A DNA stretch of 20,046 nucleotides from DATKCA01 sp035544675. GTDB taxonomy: Bacteria > Acidobacteriota > Thermoanaerobaculia > Gp7-AA8. Within the stretch, counting starts at the first letter, position 1. Every line of letters begins with the position of its first letter. The DNA is taken from positions 1 through 20,046 of the forward strand of contig DATKCA010000212.1 in the NCBI GenBank assembly GCA_035544675.1, read 5' to 3'. The notes beneath the pieces are model-generated. The model searched no databases and was not told where the DNA came from. It saw nothing but the letters and a program-made list of their open reading frames with translations. The position numbers and the translations under genes were made by a program. Below are positions 1-7,575 of this stretch, one piece after another.

Positions 1-1678
1 CGCCGGCGCGCCGGCGGCCCAGCCGAATCAGATCACGATCACATTCCCCTCGCCGACCACGGCGGCCTCGGGAACGCTGCAGATCACGCCGAGCGGCGTG
101 ATCCCGCAGCCGAACGAGCAGCTCTTCGGCGAGATCACCAAGTACCGCGTCTATCGCGGCACAGCTTCGGACTTCACCCCCGGCGCGGCGAACGAGATCA
201 AGACCAATCTCACCGATCCGACTTATACGAAGACGACCGTGCAGATCCAGAGCACGACAGTCACGATCGTCGACAAGACCGCGCCGAACTGCATCACCTA
301 CTACTACAAGTTCCAGGCGGTCGAGCCGTGCGGTGAAACGACCGCGACATGCCCGGCGGCCTGCAACACCGGCGGTGCCGAAGGTGTCAGCGCGTTGTTC
401 CCGGCCACCGGCGTTGCCGCGGTCTCGACGGCCACGGCCGATCCGGCCGCTCCCTCGACATTGAAGCTCCTGCCGACTTCACTCTGCTCGGGCCCGCGGT
501 GCGACGTCTTCCTGGCCTGGGACCGGGTCAAGGAAGACCTGGCGGTCCCCGCCAATACCATCACCGTGGAGACGTATCGCGTCACGCGGACGCGCTACCT
601 GAACGGCGTCGTGGACATCAACAGAGCGAATCCGGAGGGTGCGGCCGTGCAGACGTTCGATGTCACCGACGGGACGCCTCTCGCGGATGGCGACCTCCCA
701 TGGTCGCAGCTCGGTATTCCGTCCCGACAGGGGGGCGTGGACTACGAGTACGTCTATTCGGTCCGGGCCATGCAGTGCCCGGACACGTCCACGCCGCCGG
801 TGTACCGCATGTCGGCGCCATCACCGGAAGTCAGATTCCCCTGCACGTTCCTCACGACGCTGCCCGACGTCTTCGTCACGGAGACTCTCGACGGCGATGG
901 TGTCGATGCGTCCACGGCATGGCTGACGAACAATCCGGCATCGACCGTGGAAGTGACTGCTGTGGACCCGTCGTTGATCGCCTCCGTCCAGGCCGTTCTG
1001 GACAACGGTGCGCAGACCATCGACCTCGGCACGCTTCTGATGCCGACGATAGGGTCGAAGTACTCGTTCCCCCTGAGCAACACCCAGATCGGCGAGCTGT
1101 ATGAGATCCTCGTCTTCGTCAAGGACACGGGCGGCTGCGTCCGGACGGTCTCCAAGTGGGTGGAGGAAGCGACGCAGACCGGCTGCTGTCTGGCCGCGTT
1201 CGTCAACGACCCCTCCGTGGTGAAGTACACGCCGGGGACGAACTTCGTGGACGTGACTCTGAAGAATCTCTGTGCCCAGGATCTGAATCTCGAGAACATC
1301 GGCGTCCAGATCCAATGGGATCCGGTCATCGCCGGAAACCTGACGGCGACCACGCTCACCACGGTCGAGTTCCCGTCGACAGGAACCGGCAGCGCGGTTG
1401 CGGTGGTCAATGACCTGGCCCCTGCCGGCTCGATGGCGCTGAGGACCCTGAAGCTCAGTCCGCCGACGTCCACGACGCCGCCGGGACGCCTCATCGTTCC
1501 CGCGAACAGCAGCAACTACGTCGTGCGCTACAACTTCGACAAGATTCTGAACAGCCCGAACCCGAGCGGACCGATCGTCAACTCCTGCATCATCTATCAG
1601 CGGGCCACGATCGACACCACGCCACAGAATTGCCAGATCATCCCGGAGCCGCCAGGGTTCAACACGTGTAACTTCTAA
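1..1678 (+). CDS. Large secreted protein with fibronectin-III-like region, C-terminal part (5' end outside window)
   Basis: The frame starting at base 2 is open from the window edge to a TAA at 1676-1678, so this is the last ~558 residues of a longer protein; a GTG at 98 is only an internal codon. The first ~100 residues look like a fibronectin type III beta-sandwich (ITKYRVYRG, later YYYKFQAVEPCGE). The rest is beta-rich and rich in Thr, Ser, Pro and Asn, with many cysteines (CCLAAF, a C-terminal NTCNF), as in exported, disulfide-bonded surface proteins. No transmembrane segment, sortase motif or catalytic motif is visible. It lies 20 bases upstream of the PilX-like gene on the same strand, so a role as an exported or filament-associated adhesin is likely but inferred. 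I cannot name a family for the C-terminal ~400 residues. Confidence 0.75.
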   Translation, partial: AGAPAAQPNQITITFPSPTTAASGTLQITPSGVIPQPNEQLFGEITKYRVYRGTASDFTPGAANEIKTNLTDPTYTKTTVQIQSTTVTIVDKTAPNCITYYYKFQAVEPCGETTATCPAACNTGGAEGVSALFPATGVAAVSTATADPAAPSTLKLLPTSLCSGPRCDVFLAWDRVKEDLAVPANTITVETYRVTRTRYLNGVVDINRANPEGAAVQTFDVTDGTPLADGDLPWSQLGIPSRQGGVDYEYVYSVRAMQCPDTSTPPVYRMSAPSPEVRFPCTFLTTLPDVFVTETLDGDGVDASTAWLTNNPASTVEVTAVDPSLIASVQAVLDNGAQTIDLGTLLMPTIGSKYSFPLSNTQIGELYEILVFVKDTGGCVRTVSKWVEEATQTGCCLAAFVNDPSVVKYTPGTNFVDVTLKNLCAQDLNLENIGVQIQWDPVIAGNLTATTLTTVEFPSTGTGSAVAVVNDLAPAGSMALRTLKLSPPTSTTPPGRLIVPANSSNYVVRYNFDKILNSPNPSGPIVNSCIIYQRATIDTTPQNCQIIPEPPGFNTCNF

Positions 1679-1689
1679 GAGCAGAGAGT

Positions 1690-1693
1690 GGAG
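1690..1693 (+). promoter_or_regulatory. Shine-Dalgarno sequence for the PilX-like gene
   Basis: GGAG lies five bases before the ATG at 1699, within the 20-base gap after the upstream stop codon. It is one of the few clear ribosome binding sites in the window and it fixes the start of the PilX-like protein. The short gap suggests co-transcription with the preceding gene. Confidence 0.6.
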
Positions 1694-1698
1694 CCATT

Positions 1699-4197
1699 AT
1701 GAAAACGTCGGAAGTCCCTCAATCAGCGAAGAAGATGCGGCGCCGCAAGGCGGCATCGCCGGTCGCGCTGCTGGCCCGCCTCATCGGGCTCGAGCATGAG
1801 GACCTACCGCAGCGCGGCTCGGCCCTGCTGGCTACGCTGATGATCATCACGGGCCTGACGCTGCTCGGTCTCGGCTTCGTGGCCATCACCTCCACGGAGA
1901 GCGCGATCTCGGTCAACCAGCGCAATTACACGCAGACGCTGCAGGTGGCGGAGGCGGCGGCGCTGCGCTGCGTGGACTGGTTCCAGAATCCGAACTGGGC
2001 CCTCGATCAACAGATCATGCCGGAGAACCGGGTGCAGTTCAAAATCGTCCGCACGCTGTTCGGCGCGAACGTCGGCATGTACAAGAACGACGCCCTCGAT
2101 ATCCTGTTCGACCGTCCCTTCCGCGATCAGAACCCCCGCCATCGCTTCTACGGAACCGAGAACAACCCCGACATCTGGATCAACCCGACCACCTCGCGAA
2201 ACGCCGGCAACGTCAGCTTCCCGACGAACGTGGCCACTGATTTCCTGACGCTGTTCAACATCAAGCTCTTCAACAACAACTCGACCACGCTGACGATGGA
2301 CAACAACGAAGGCGGCGTGGTGACCGACATCCGCATCTATGCGCCGTCCACCGAAGGAGCGAACATCAACGCCTCGCCGGGATGGCTTGCCGCGAACAGC
2401 GGTCAGAGCACGAACGGCGTCGGCTTCGTCGAGGGCGGCACACGCTTCGGCGTGGCCACGATCCGAGTGACGGCGACCAAATACCAGCCGGCCTGCACCG
2501 TCTTCCCGTGTACCGGCCGGGTCATCGGCACCCGCACCGTGAAACTGGCCGTGACCGAGTGGCCGTTCCCGGGACCGCAGGGACCCCTTCAGACGAACGC
2601 CAACCTCGACACCTCGGGCAACATCCAGGTCCACTGGGGTCGCACCACCGCGGCCGGCGACATGGAGATGGCCAAGACTTTCGCCGGCGTGCCGTGGGCC
2701 AATGCCTACGACTATGCCCATTTCGAGCACGGCTATGACAACAATTCCTGGCCGAAGGGTTTCACGTCGACGGCACCGCGTGTGGCCACCGGCGCGTTCG
2801 AGGAAGCGCACAACTACCTGCATGAGCTCGTGGGCCGCGCCCTTCCCGACCCGTGGTGGGACATGCGTGCGCGCGGTTTGATCGTCGGATCCGGAACGAC
2901 AACCGATCCGACGCCATTCAGCTATGCGATCCCCAGTGACCCGACCACCAATCGCACCAACTGGTTCCAGCTTCAGAATCAATCTGCTTTCCCAGAACAG
3001 CAGAACATGCTTTTCCCGCGCATCGACTACAACTTCTGGAAGCAGCTGGCCCGCTCCGCCGACGACCAATCGAACATCTATTACCTGACCCACGCCGGCG
3101 GGCAGGAGTTCCGCGACAAGGCCGGAAACGTCCGTGACGTGCAGGACTGGATCGACGTCATGGTGAACCCGCCGGCCGGAACCGGTCCGAAGTCTGTCCC
3201 CGGCTTCTATTTCTTCGACACGGCGAACGGTCTCAATCCGCAGAACAACGGGCCCGGAACGCTGACGCCCGACATCGTGTTGCGCGGCGGGAGCATGGAA
3301 GCGAAGGGCTTCTGGTACTTCAACACGACGTCGTTCGGCACGAAGGGCATCAACGGCTACAACGAGTGGATCAACATGCCCGGCGAGCCGTACCGCGACA
3401 TCGGTTACTGGGAGGTCGAGGACCAGACCACGGACGCGAACTATCGCAATTTCAGGAAATTCGATCCGGCCGGTGCTCCGTGCAATCCATCGACGGGCGC
3501 AAACTGCGTCTACGCCTCGGGCATGATCGGAAACAAGAACTGGGACTTCCAGGACCTCCCCTTCAGCAACAACAACGCCGGGTTCAATCAGATCTTCGAC
3601 TTCGCGCTCGGACCTGAGCATAGCGGCGCCACGCGTCCCTCCGGCGGCACAATTCCGCTTACCGACGGTTGGGGCCTCATCCCGTTCTTCAGCGGCTGCA
3701 ATCCCGGCGTGACCTGCTCGGAGCCGCACGAGCCGTACCTGAACTTCATCTACCCGACAGTGGCGGGAGGCGCGGTCGCGGTCAACTGGCACGACCCGGC
3801 GTCGCTCATGCAGACTCTGGCCGGCTCGAGCCGCCAGACCCGGCGGCCGAAGCGCGTCGATGCAGCCGGTAACCCCGTAGCCTGCACCGCCGAGAACCTG
3901 GCCATCAGCACGGCGCAGAAGATCGCCACCCGTGCGGACTGCACCGGCAACGGCTACGACAAGGACGGCGGCCTGGTGCAGGTAGAGCTCTCCTTCAACG
4001 GAGTGCTCTACAACGAGGGCATCTTCGACTCCACCGGTAACGCGCGCTACTTCGGATCGGTCCTGGCGCAGGCGGATGCGTCGAAAGCCGGTACTCCGGA
4101 GATCTATTTCGACGAACGGCTGGTCAAGGGCGCGTGGCCGCCCGGCGGCTTCGGGTTCCCGCGTGTGTACGTGAGCTCGCAGCAGACGGACCAGTAA
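1699..4197 (+). CDS. PilX-type pilin-like protein with very large extracellular region (832 aa)
   Basis: PilX-family proteins are minor pilins that help prime or tip type IV filaments. After a 40-residue basic leader ending QRG comes a hydrophobic helix (SALLATLMIITGLTLLGLGF, residues 41-60), followed by ITSTESAISVNQRNYTQTLQVAEAAA, which matches the PilX N-terminal pattern (class III signal, hydrophobic helix, then a conserved E..A..R region leading to AEAA). The likely processing site is G40/S41, and the Glu5 of major pilins is absent, as is usual in PilX. Family members are usually about 150-250 aa; here ~750 extra residues rich in Asn, Thr, Gly and aromatic residues follow, with scattered cysteines (for example CTVFPCTG, CNPGVTC) suggesting disulfides. 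The region resembles a giant adhesive or priming domain, with no enzymatic motif that I recognise. The start is fixed by the GGAG site. The gene ends next to a double palindrome, facing the minus-strand gene. Confidence 0.8.
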   Translation: MKTSEVPQSAKKMRRRKAASPVALLARLIGLEHEDLPQRGSALLATLMIITGLTLLGLGFVAITSTESAISVNQRNYTQTLQVAEAAALRCVDWFQNPNWALDQQIMPENRVQFKIVRTLFGANVGMYKNDALDILFDRPFRDQNPRHRFYGTENNPDIWINPTTSRNAGNVSFPTNVATDFLTLFNIKLFNNNSTTLTMDNNEGGVVTDIRIYAPSTEGANINASPGWLAANSGQSTNGVGFVEGGTRFGVATIRVTATKYQPACTVFPCTGRVIGTRTVKLAVTEWPFPGPQGPLQTNANLDTSGNIQVHWGRTTAAGDMEMAKTFAGVPWANAYDYAHFEHGYDNNSWPKGFTSTAPRVATGAFEEAHNYLHELVGRALPDPWWDMRARGLIVGSGTTTDPTPFSYAIPSDPTTNRTNWFQLQNQSAFPEQQNMLFPRIDYNFWKQLARSADDQSNIYYLTHAGGQEFRDKAGNVRDVQDWIDVMVNPPAGTGPKSVPGFYFFDTANGLNPQNNGPGTLTPDIVLRGGSMEAKGFWYFNTTSFGTKGINGYNEWINMPGEPYRDIGYWEVEDQTTDANYRNFRKFDPAGAPCNPSTGANCVYASGMIGNKNWDFQDLPFSNNNAGFNQIFDFALGPEHSGATRPSGGTIPLTDGWGLIPFFSGCNPGVTCSEPHEPYLNFIYPTVAGGAVAVNWHDPASLMQTLAGSSRQTRRPKRVDAAGNPVACTAENLAISTAQKIATRADCTGNGYDKDGGLVQVELSFNGVLYNEGIFDSTGNARYFGSVLAQADASKAGTPEIYFDERLVKGAWPPGGFGFPRVYVSSQQTDQ

Positions 4198-4210
4198 AGA
4201 AGCGCTCGGT

Positions 4211-4267
4211 GGAGGTCAGGCAATCCTGCCTGACCTTCAGGGGGACAGGCAGGATTGCCTGTCCTCC
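4211..4267. repeat. REP-like double palindrome between convergent genes, possible bidirectional terminator
   Basis: Two hairpins stand side by side. The first has 10-base arms AGGTCAGGCA (4213-4222) and TGCCTGACCT (4227-4236) around ATCC. The second has 9-base arms GGACAGGCA (4243-4251) and TGCCTGTCC (4256-4264) around GGAT. The two hairpins are also inverted copies of each other: the reverse complement of 4243-4267 matches 4211-4235 at 23 of 25 positions. The unit fills nearly all of the 72-base gap between the stop of the PilX-like gene and the stop of the minus-strand gene. This is the architecture of paired REP elements (BIMEs). It has no U-tract, so termination is plausible but unproven. 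Confidence 0.75.
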
Positions 4268-4269
4268 AC

Positions 4270-7200
4270 TTACCTTCCCGCCAGAGGCAGCGGCTCGTTC
4301 TTCAGATACTCCATGAGGTCGAGCCGCGCCCTCACCGCTCGCGGATGATTGGCCTGTTCATAACACTGCGCGCGGTTGCGCAGGAACGGGCCGTCCCACG
4401 GCGGCGCGCTCTCGAATGTCTGCAGCGCCTCGATCACGGCGGGACCACATCCTGACGGCTCCGAGGCGGCCGCCGTTCTGAGCGCGGCATACTCGCGCTC
4501 CACATCGAGCGACCGGGCCGCGAAGGGCTCGCGCAGCACTTTGTAGAGACTCGCGGCCACCGCGCGGTCCCCGGCTGATACATCCGCCGCGAGCTCGAGA
4601 GCTCGGGAGACCAGCAGCGGCAGCGGCCACGGATCAGAGCGATGGGCGACGAATGCGCGGGAGAGCGCCGCCGCCGCCTCCGCGTTCTTCTGCTGCCGCG
4701 CCAGAAGCCGCGCCAGCACGAGATCGGCCTCGACGGCGCTGAACGCGCGAAGCTCGTCGATGTACGGCAGCACCGCATCGTCACCGCGGTCCGCATATGC
4801 CTCCGCGAACGTCAGCAGCTCGGTCGGCTCCGAGGGCCGTTTCTTCTGATACACCCACGAGCGCAGAACGCTCTCGTAGTCCTGCTGCACGAAACCGATG
4901 TAGGCGCGCGCGCGTAACTGCTGATCGGGGTTCAGCGTGCGCATGTCCGGCGGGAACGCCGCCTCGGACGTGATGAGCGCCAGCCGCTGGTCCTCGATGC
5001 TTCCGAGGTTCACCACGCCCTCGATGGAGGGCGTGTCGTCGCTCCTCTGTTTGGCAAGGGCGCGCAGGTCGTTGATCTGGAAGAACGCGTTGTTGCCGAG
5101 CGTACGCGCGAACGCATACTCGACATTGGGCCGGTCGTCGGTGTTGAGCTGCGCGCCCGAGGCCAGGGTCCGGGACGTGGAGTCGCCGGCCACGTAGTGG
5201 GCGAGGACGCCCTCCAGGTTCTGCGCCCGCCACACCGACCGGATGGCCGACCGGTACGGCTCCTCGTCGAACCTCTTGCGGAGCGCGTCGGCCTGATACT
5301 GCGGCGGCTGCATCGCCCCCACCAGGAGCAGGTCGCCGCGCCGCGTCTCCCACGTCTCCACGTGCGGGAACACCGTGGTCATCGTGCCGTAGATCATGCG
5401 CAGCGTCGCGCCGTCGATCTCGTATGCCTGCAGGAACTGGCAGAAGAGCCCGCCCTCAGCCAGCCGTTCGGTGACCGCGCGGTAGAACTCCACCGTCAAC
5501 AGACTGGAGATCCCCGCGCGATACGGATTGGACGGCTCCGAGGAGATCAGGTCGTACCGGCGTCGCGAGGTCAGCAGCATCTCCCGCCCGTCGCCGTAGA
5601 ACACTTTGACCTTGGGGTTTTCAAGAGGCTCCCGATTCACCGCTGCGCACTCTCTGGCCACGCGGTCGATCGACGGCTCGAGCTCCGCGACATCGACGCG
5701 CTCGATGCCCGGCACCGCACCGAGCCATCCCGCTGTCGTGCCCGTTCCCAGGCCGATCACGAACGCACTCTTCGGATTCGGGTGCAGCGCCGCCACGAGG
5801 AGGCCTCCCATCACCTGCGTCCCGCCGTCCAGGATGGCGTGTCCGTCGCTCTTGCCGTTCACGATGAACGCGACCCCGTCGTATCTCGAGAGTCCGACCG
5901 TGCTCTCCACGCCGTCGACGTCCCAGAAAATCGCCCGTTTCCGCGAGTTGATGAAGTTCTTCAGCTTGTTGCGTGTCGGCTTCTCCTGATCGGCGCGTCC
6001 GGCGCCGATCGGCGTGTGCCTCCACGCCGCGGACGGGCCAGGCGCAGCGAGCAGGAAGAACGCGATGACAGCGGCGCCCGCTGCCGCAAGCGCCGGCCAG
6101 GTCATGACTCGCCTTCGCACGCTGAGGACCAGAGCAACCAACGCCAGAGCGGCGAGCACGATCACGACGGCGCGCCACGTCCTCGTTGCCCCGAGCAGCG
6201 GGAGGAGGCCGAATCCTCCCGCGATCGAGCCGGCGATCGCACCGAGCGTGTTCCAGAAGACCGCCACGCCGGTATCACGGCCAACCGACTCGCGCCCGCG
6301 GCCGAGCAGTCCGATGAGGATCGGGAACTGGATCCCCGCCATGAACGCCGCCGGGAACACCACGATGAACGTGATGCCGGCCCACCCGATCATGTAGCCG
6401 CCGAAGCCGAGCCCGCCGATCGACCGGCTGAGCAACGCGAGCACGGCGACGCGGTCGCCCAGTGCGTAGGGAATGGCGATGAACACCGCCTCGAGCGCGC
6501 ACGTCAGCGCAAACACCGAGATCGACGCGCGGCGATTGCCACCAGCCGAATACGCCACGCCTCCCAACCCGATCCCGAGCAGCGCCGTGGCCAGGATCAA
6601 CCCGAACGTGAACGTCGTGCCGCCCAGCAGCGGCGCCAGCATCCGGTACCAGACCAGCTCCATGAGCAGGAACGCGAAGCCGACGATCGCCGCCGCCGGC
6701 AACACGAAGGCCCGGGGCGCGCCTTGCGGCGCCGCGCCGCCGTATGGAGCGCCCGTGTCCTCACCGGCGCGCGCCGGTGGGGACACCGGCGCCCCTACGA
6801 TCTCGTTCGGCGCCCCAACGATCTCGTCCGGCGCCTGGCCATTCTTCGCGATCGAGATCGCCACGAGCGCGACCATCAGGTTCACCAGGCAGGCGAGCCA
6901 GAGCGTGTACTGGCTCCCGAAACGCTCCAGAAGGAAGAAGGTCGAGAGCAGCACGCCCGTCACCGCGCCGAGGGTGTTCAGCCCGTACAGCCATCCGAGG
7001 CGGCGGCGGCCGAGGTCGTCGTCGCTCTCGACGGCGCGCGCGGCCGCGGGAAGCGTCCCCCCCATGAGTAATGTGGGAACGGCCAGGATGAGCGTCGCCA
7101 GGAGCAGCCGCAGGACCGTCGCCACGAACATGCCGAGCGCGACCGATCCGCCCGTGGCCAGGTACGCGGCCCGGACCGCCCAGAGCAACACGGGGGTGAG

Positions 7201-7461
7201 CGCCGTGAAAAGGGCGATGCCGACCTCGAGAAAACCGTACAGTGCCAGAGGGCGCCGGGAGCGGTCGGCGATGCGCCCGAGGAGAATGCCGCCGAATCCG
7301 AGGCCGGCCATGAAGATGGCCAGGACCGCGGCCGAGGAGGCGGTCGATGCGCCGAAGATCAGCCGGAACTGGCGGAGCCAGACCGTCTGATAGATGAGTG
7401 CGCACATCCCCGAGCCGAACAGCAGCAGCCCGACACTCCCGACGCGATCCGTACGCAGCAC
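4270..7461 (-). CDS. Polytopic membrane protein fused to a spermidine-synthase-like domain with helical repeat tail
   Basis: 1063 aa with a GTG start at 7459-7461. Residues 1 to ~480 are a series of hydrophobic helices (roughly a dozen by eye), interrupted by a Gly/Ala/Pro-rich loop at ~208-250. Residues ~500-780 form a SAM-binding, spermidine-synthase-like fold: glycine motif VIGLGTGTTAGWLG, acidic turn VDVAELEPSIDRV, then FYGDGREML and YDLISSEPSNPYRAGISSLL. The DS(T/S)DP motif carrying the catalytic Asp of true spermidine synthases is replaced by SSEPSNPY, the signature seen in membrane-fused SpeE-like proteins, so ordinary spermidine synthesis is doubtful. Residues ~800-1063 are Ala/Leu-rich helical pairs resembling TPRs. 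Substrate and role are unknown. It is convergent with the PilX-like gene and divergent from the secretion operon, and is probably its own transcription unit. Confidence 0.8.
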   Translation of the reverse strand: MLRTDRVGSVGLLLFGSGMCALIYQTVWLRQFRLIFGASTASSAAVLAIFMAGLGFGGILLGRIADRSRRPLALYGFLEVGIALFTALTPVLLWAVRAAYLATGGSVALGMFVATVLRLLLATLILAVPTLLMGGTLPAAARAVESDDDLGRRRLGWLYGLNTLGAVTGVLLSTFFLLERFGSQYTLWLACLVNLMVALVAISIAKNGQAPDEIVGAPNEIVGAPVSPPARAGEDTGAPYGGAAPQGAPRAFVLPAAAIVGFAFLLMELVWYRMLAPLLGGTTFTFGLILATALLGIGLGGVAYSAGGNRRASISVFALTCALEAVFIAIPYALGDRVAVLALLSRSIGGLGFGGYMIGWAGITFIVVFPAAFMAGIQFPILIGLLGRGRESVGRDTGVAVFWNTLGAIAGSIAGGFGLLPLLGATRTWRAVVIVLAALALVALVLSVRRRVMTWPALAAAGAAVIAFFLLAAPGPSAAWRHTPIGAGRADQEKPTRNKLKNFINSRKRAIFWDVDGVESTVGLSRYDGVAFIVNGKSDGHAILDGGTQVMGGLLVAALHPNPKSAFVIGLGTGTTAGWLGAVPGIERVDVAELEPSIDRVARECAAVNREPLENPKVKVFYGDGREMLLTSRRRYDLISSEPSNPYRAGISSLLTVEFYRAVTERLAEGGLFCQFLQAYEIDGATLRMIYGTMTTVFPHVETWETRRGDLLLVGAMQPPQYQADALRKRFDEEPYRSAIRSVWRAQNLEGVLAHYVAGDSTSRTLASGAQLNTDDRPNVEYAFARTLGNNAFFQINDLRALAKQRSDDTPSIEGVVNLGSIEDQRLALITSEAAFPPDMRTLNPDQQLRARAYIGFVQQDYESVLRSWVYQKKRPSEPTELLTFAEAYADRGDDAVLPYIDELRAFSAVEADLVLARLLARQQKNAEAAAALSRAFVAHRSDPWPLPLLVSRALELAADVSAGDRAVAASLYKVLREPFAARSLDVEREYAALRTAAASEPSGCGPAVIEALQTFESAPPWDGPFLRNRAQCYEQANHPRAVRARLDLMEYLKNEPLPLAGR
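6741..6799. repeat. REP-like near-perfect palindrome inserted in the coding sequence
   Basis: Arms 6741-6770 and 6771-6799 are inverted copies centred on GCGCGC. The inner 27 bases of each arm pair with three mismatches, and the ends (CGTA / TACG) pair after a one-base offset. It lies in frame in the minus-strand membrane protein gene and encodes residues ~221-241 of the low-complexity loop between transmembrane segments (APVSPPARAGEDTGAPYGG). A palindrome this long inside a gene, placed where extra residues would be tolerated, suggests insertion of a mobile repeat that became coding. Confidence 0.7.
6788..6835. repeat. Two tandem 21-bp units next to the intragenic palindrome
   Basis: Units at 6788-6808 and 6809-6829 differ at two positions, and a partial third copy (GGCGCC) follows at 6830-6835. 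On the minus strand they encode APDEIVG and APNEIVG, a heptapeptide repeat in the loop of the membrane protein. The first unit overlaps the right arm of the palindrome, so the duplication probably arose from the palindrome edge. Since 21 is a multiple of three, copy number can change without a frameshift. Confidence 0.8.
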
Positions 7462-7575
7462 GCGCCTTATGGTAGCGGAATCTGAAGGCCAGTCGCCGGG
7501 GTTGTACGAGGGCTAACTTCAAGAATCGACGTGAGAAGCGGAACGTTTCCAATTCCAGAGCGTCGAATAGCCAGA
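7462..7575. promoter_or_regulatory. Divergent intergenic region, expected promoters of the secretion operon and the membrane protein gene
   Basis: These 114 bases separate two divergent genes, so both transcription starts should lie here. This follows from gene layout only. I see no convincing -35/-10 pair on either strand; TTGTAC at 7502-7507 is a weak -35 candidate without a good -10. There is no evident operator palindrome and no clear Shine-Dalgarno site before the gspF ATG. On the minus strand, AAGG lies close to the GTG start. Confidence 0.35.

Noticed and set aside
1804..3792. 662-codon open frame on the minus strand, opposite the PilX-like gene
   Set aside because: Composition is typical of an antisense shadow. 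The + strand frame has a pilin N-terminus and a ribosome binding site.
5520..5560. Annotating the minus-strand protein simply as spermidine synthase (speE)
   Set aside because: The catalytic DSSDP-type motif is missing (SSEPSNPY instead), and the fold is embedded in a 1063-aa membrane fusion, so the classical activity cannot be assumed.
5197..7071. 624-codon open frame on the + strand, opposite the membrane protein gene
   Set aside because: The translation is dominated by Arg, Glu, His and Asp with no hydrophobic pattern or family motif. It is an antisense shadow caused by high GC at third codon positions; the minus-strand protein is clearly real.
7502..7530. Candidate sigma-70 promoter with TTGTAC as -35
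   Set aside because: No acceptable -10 at 16-18 bases. Reported only as part of the divergent intergenic region.
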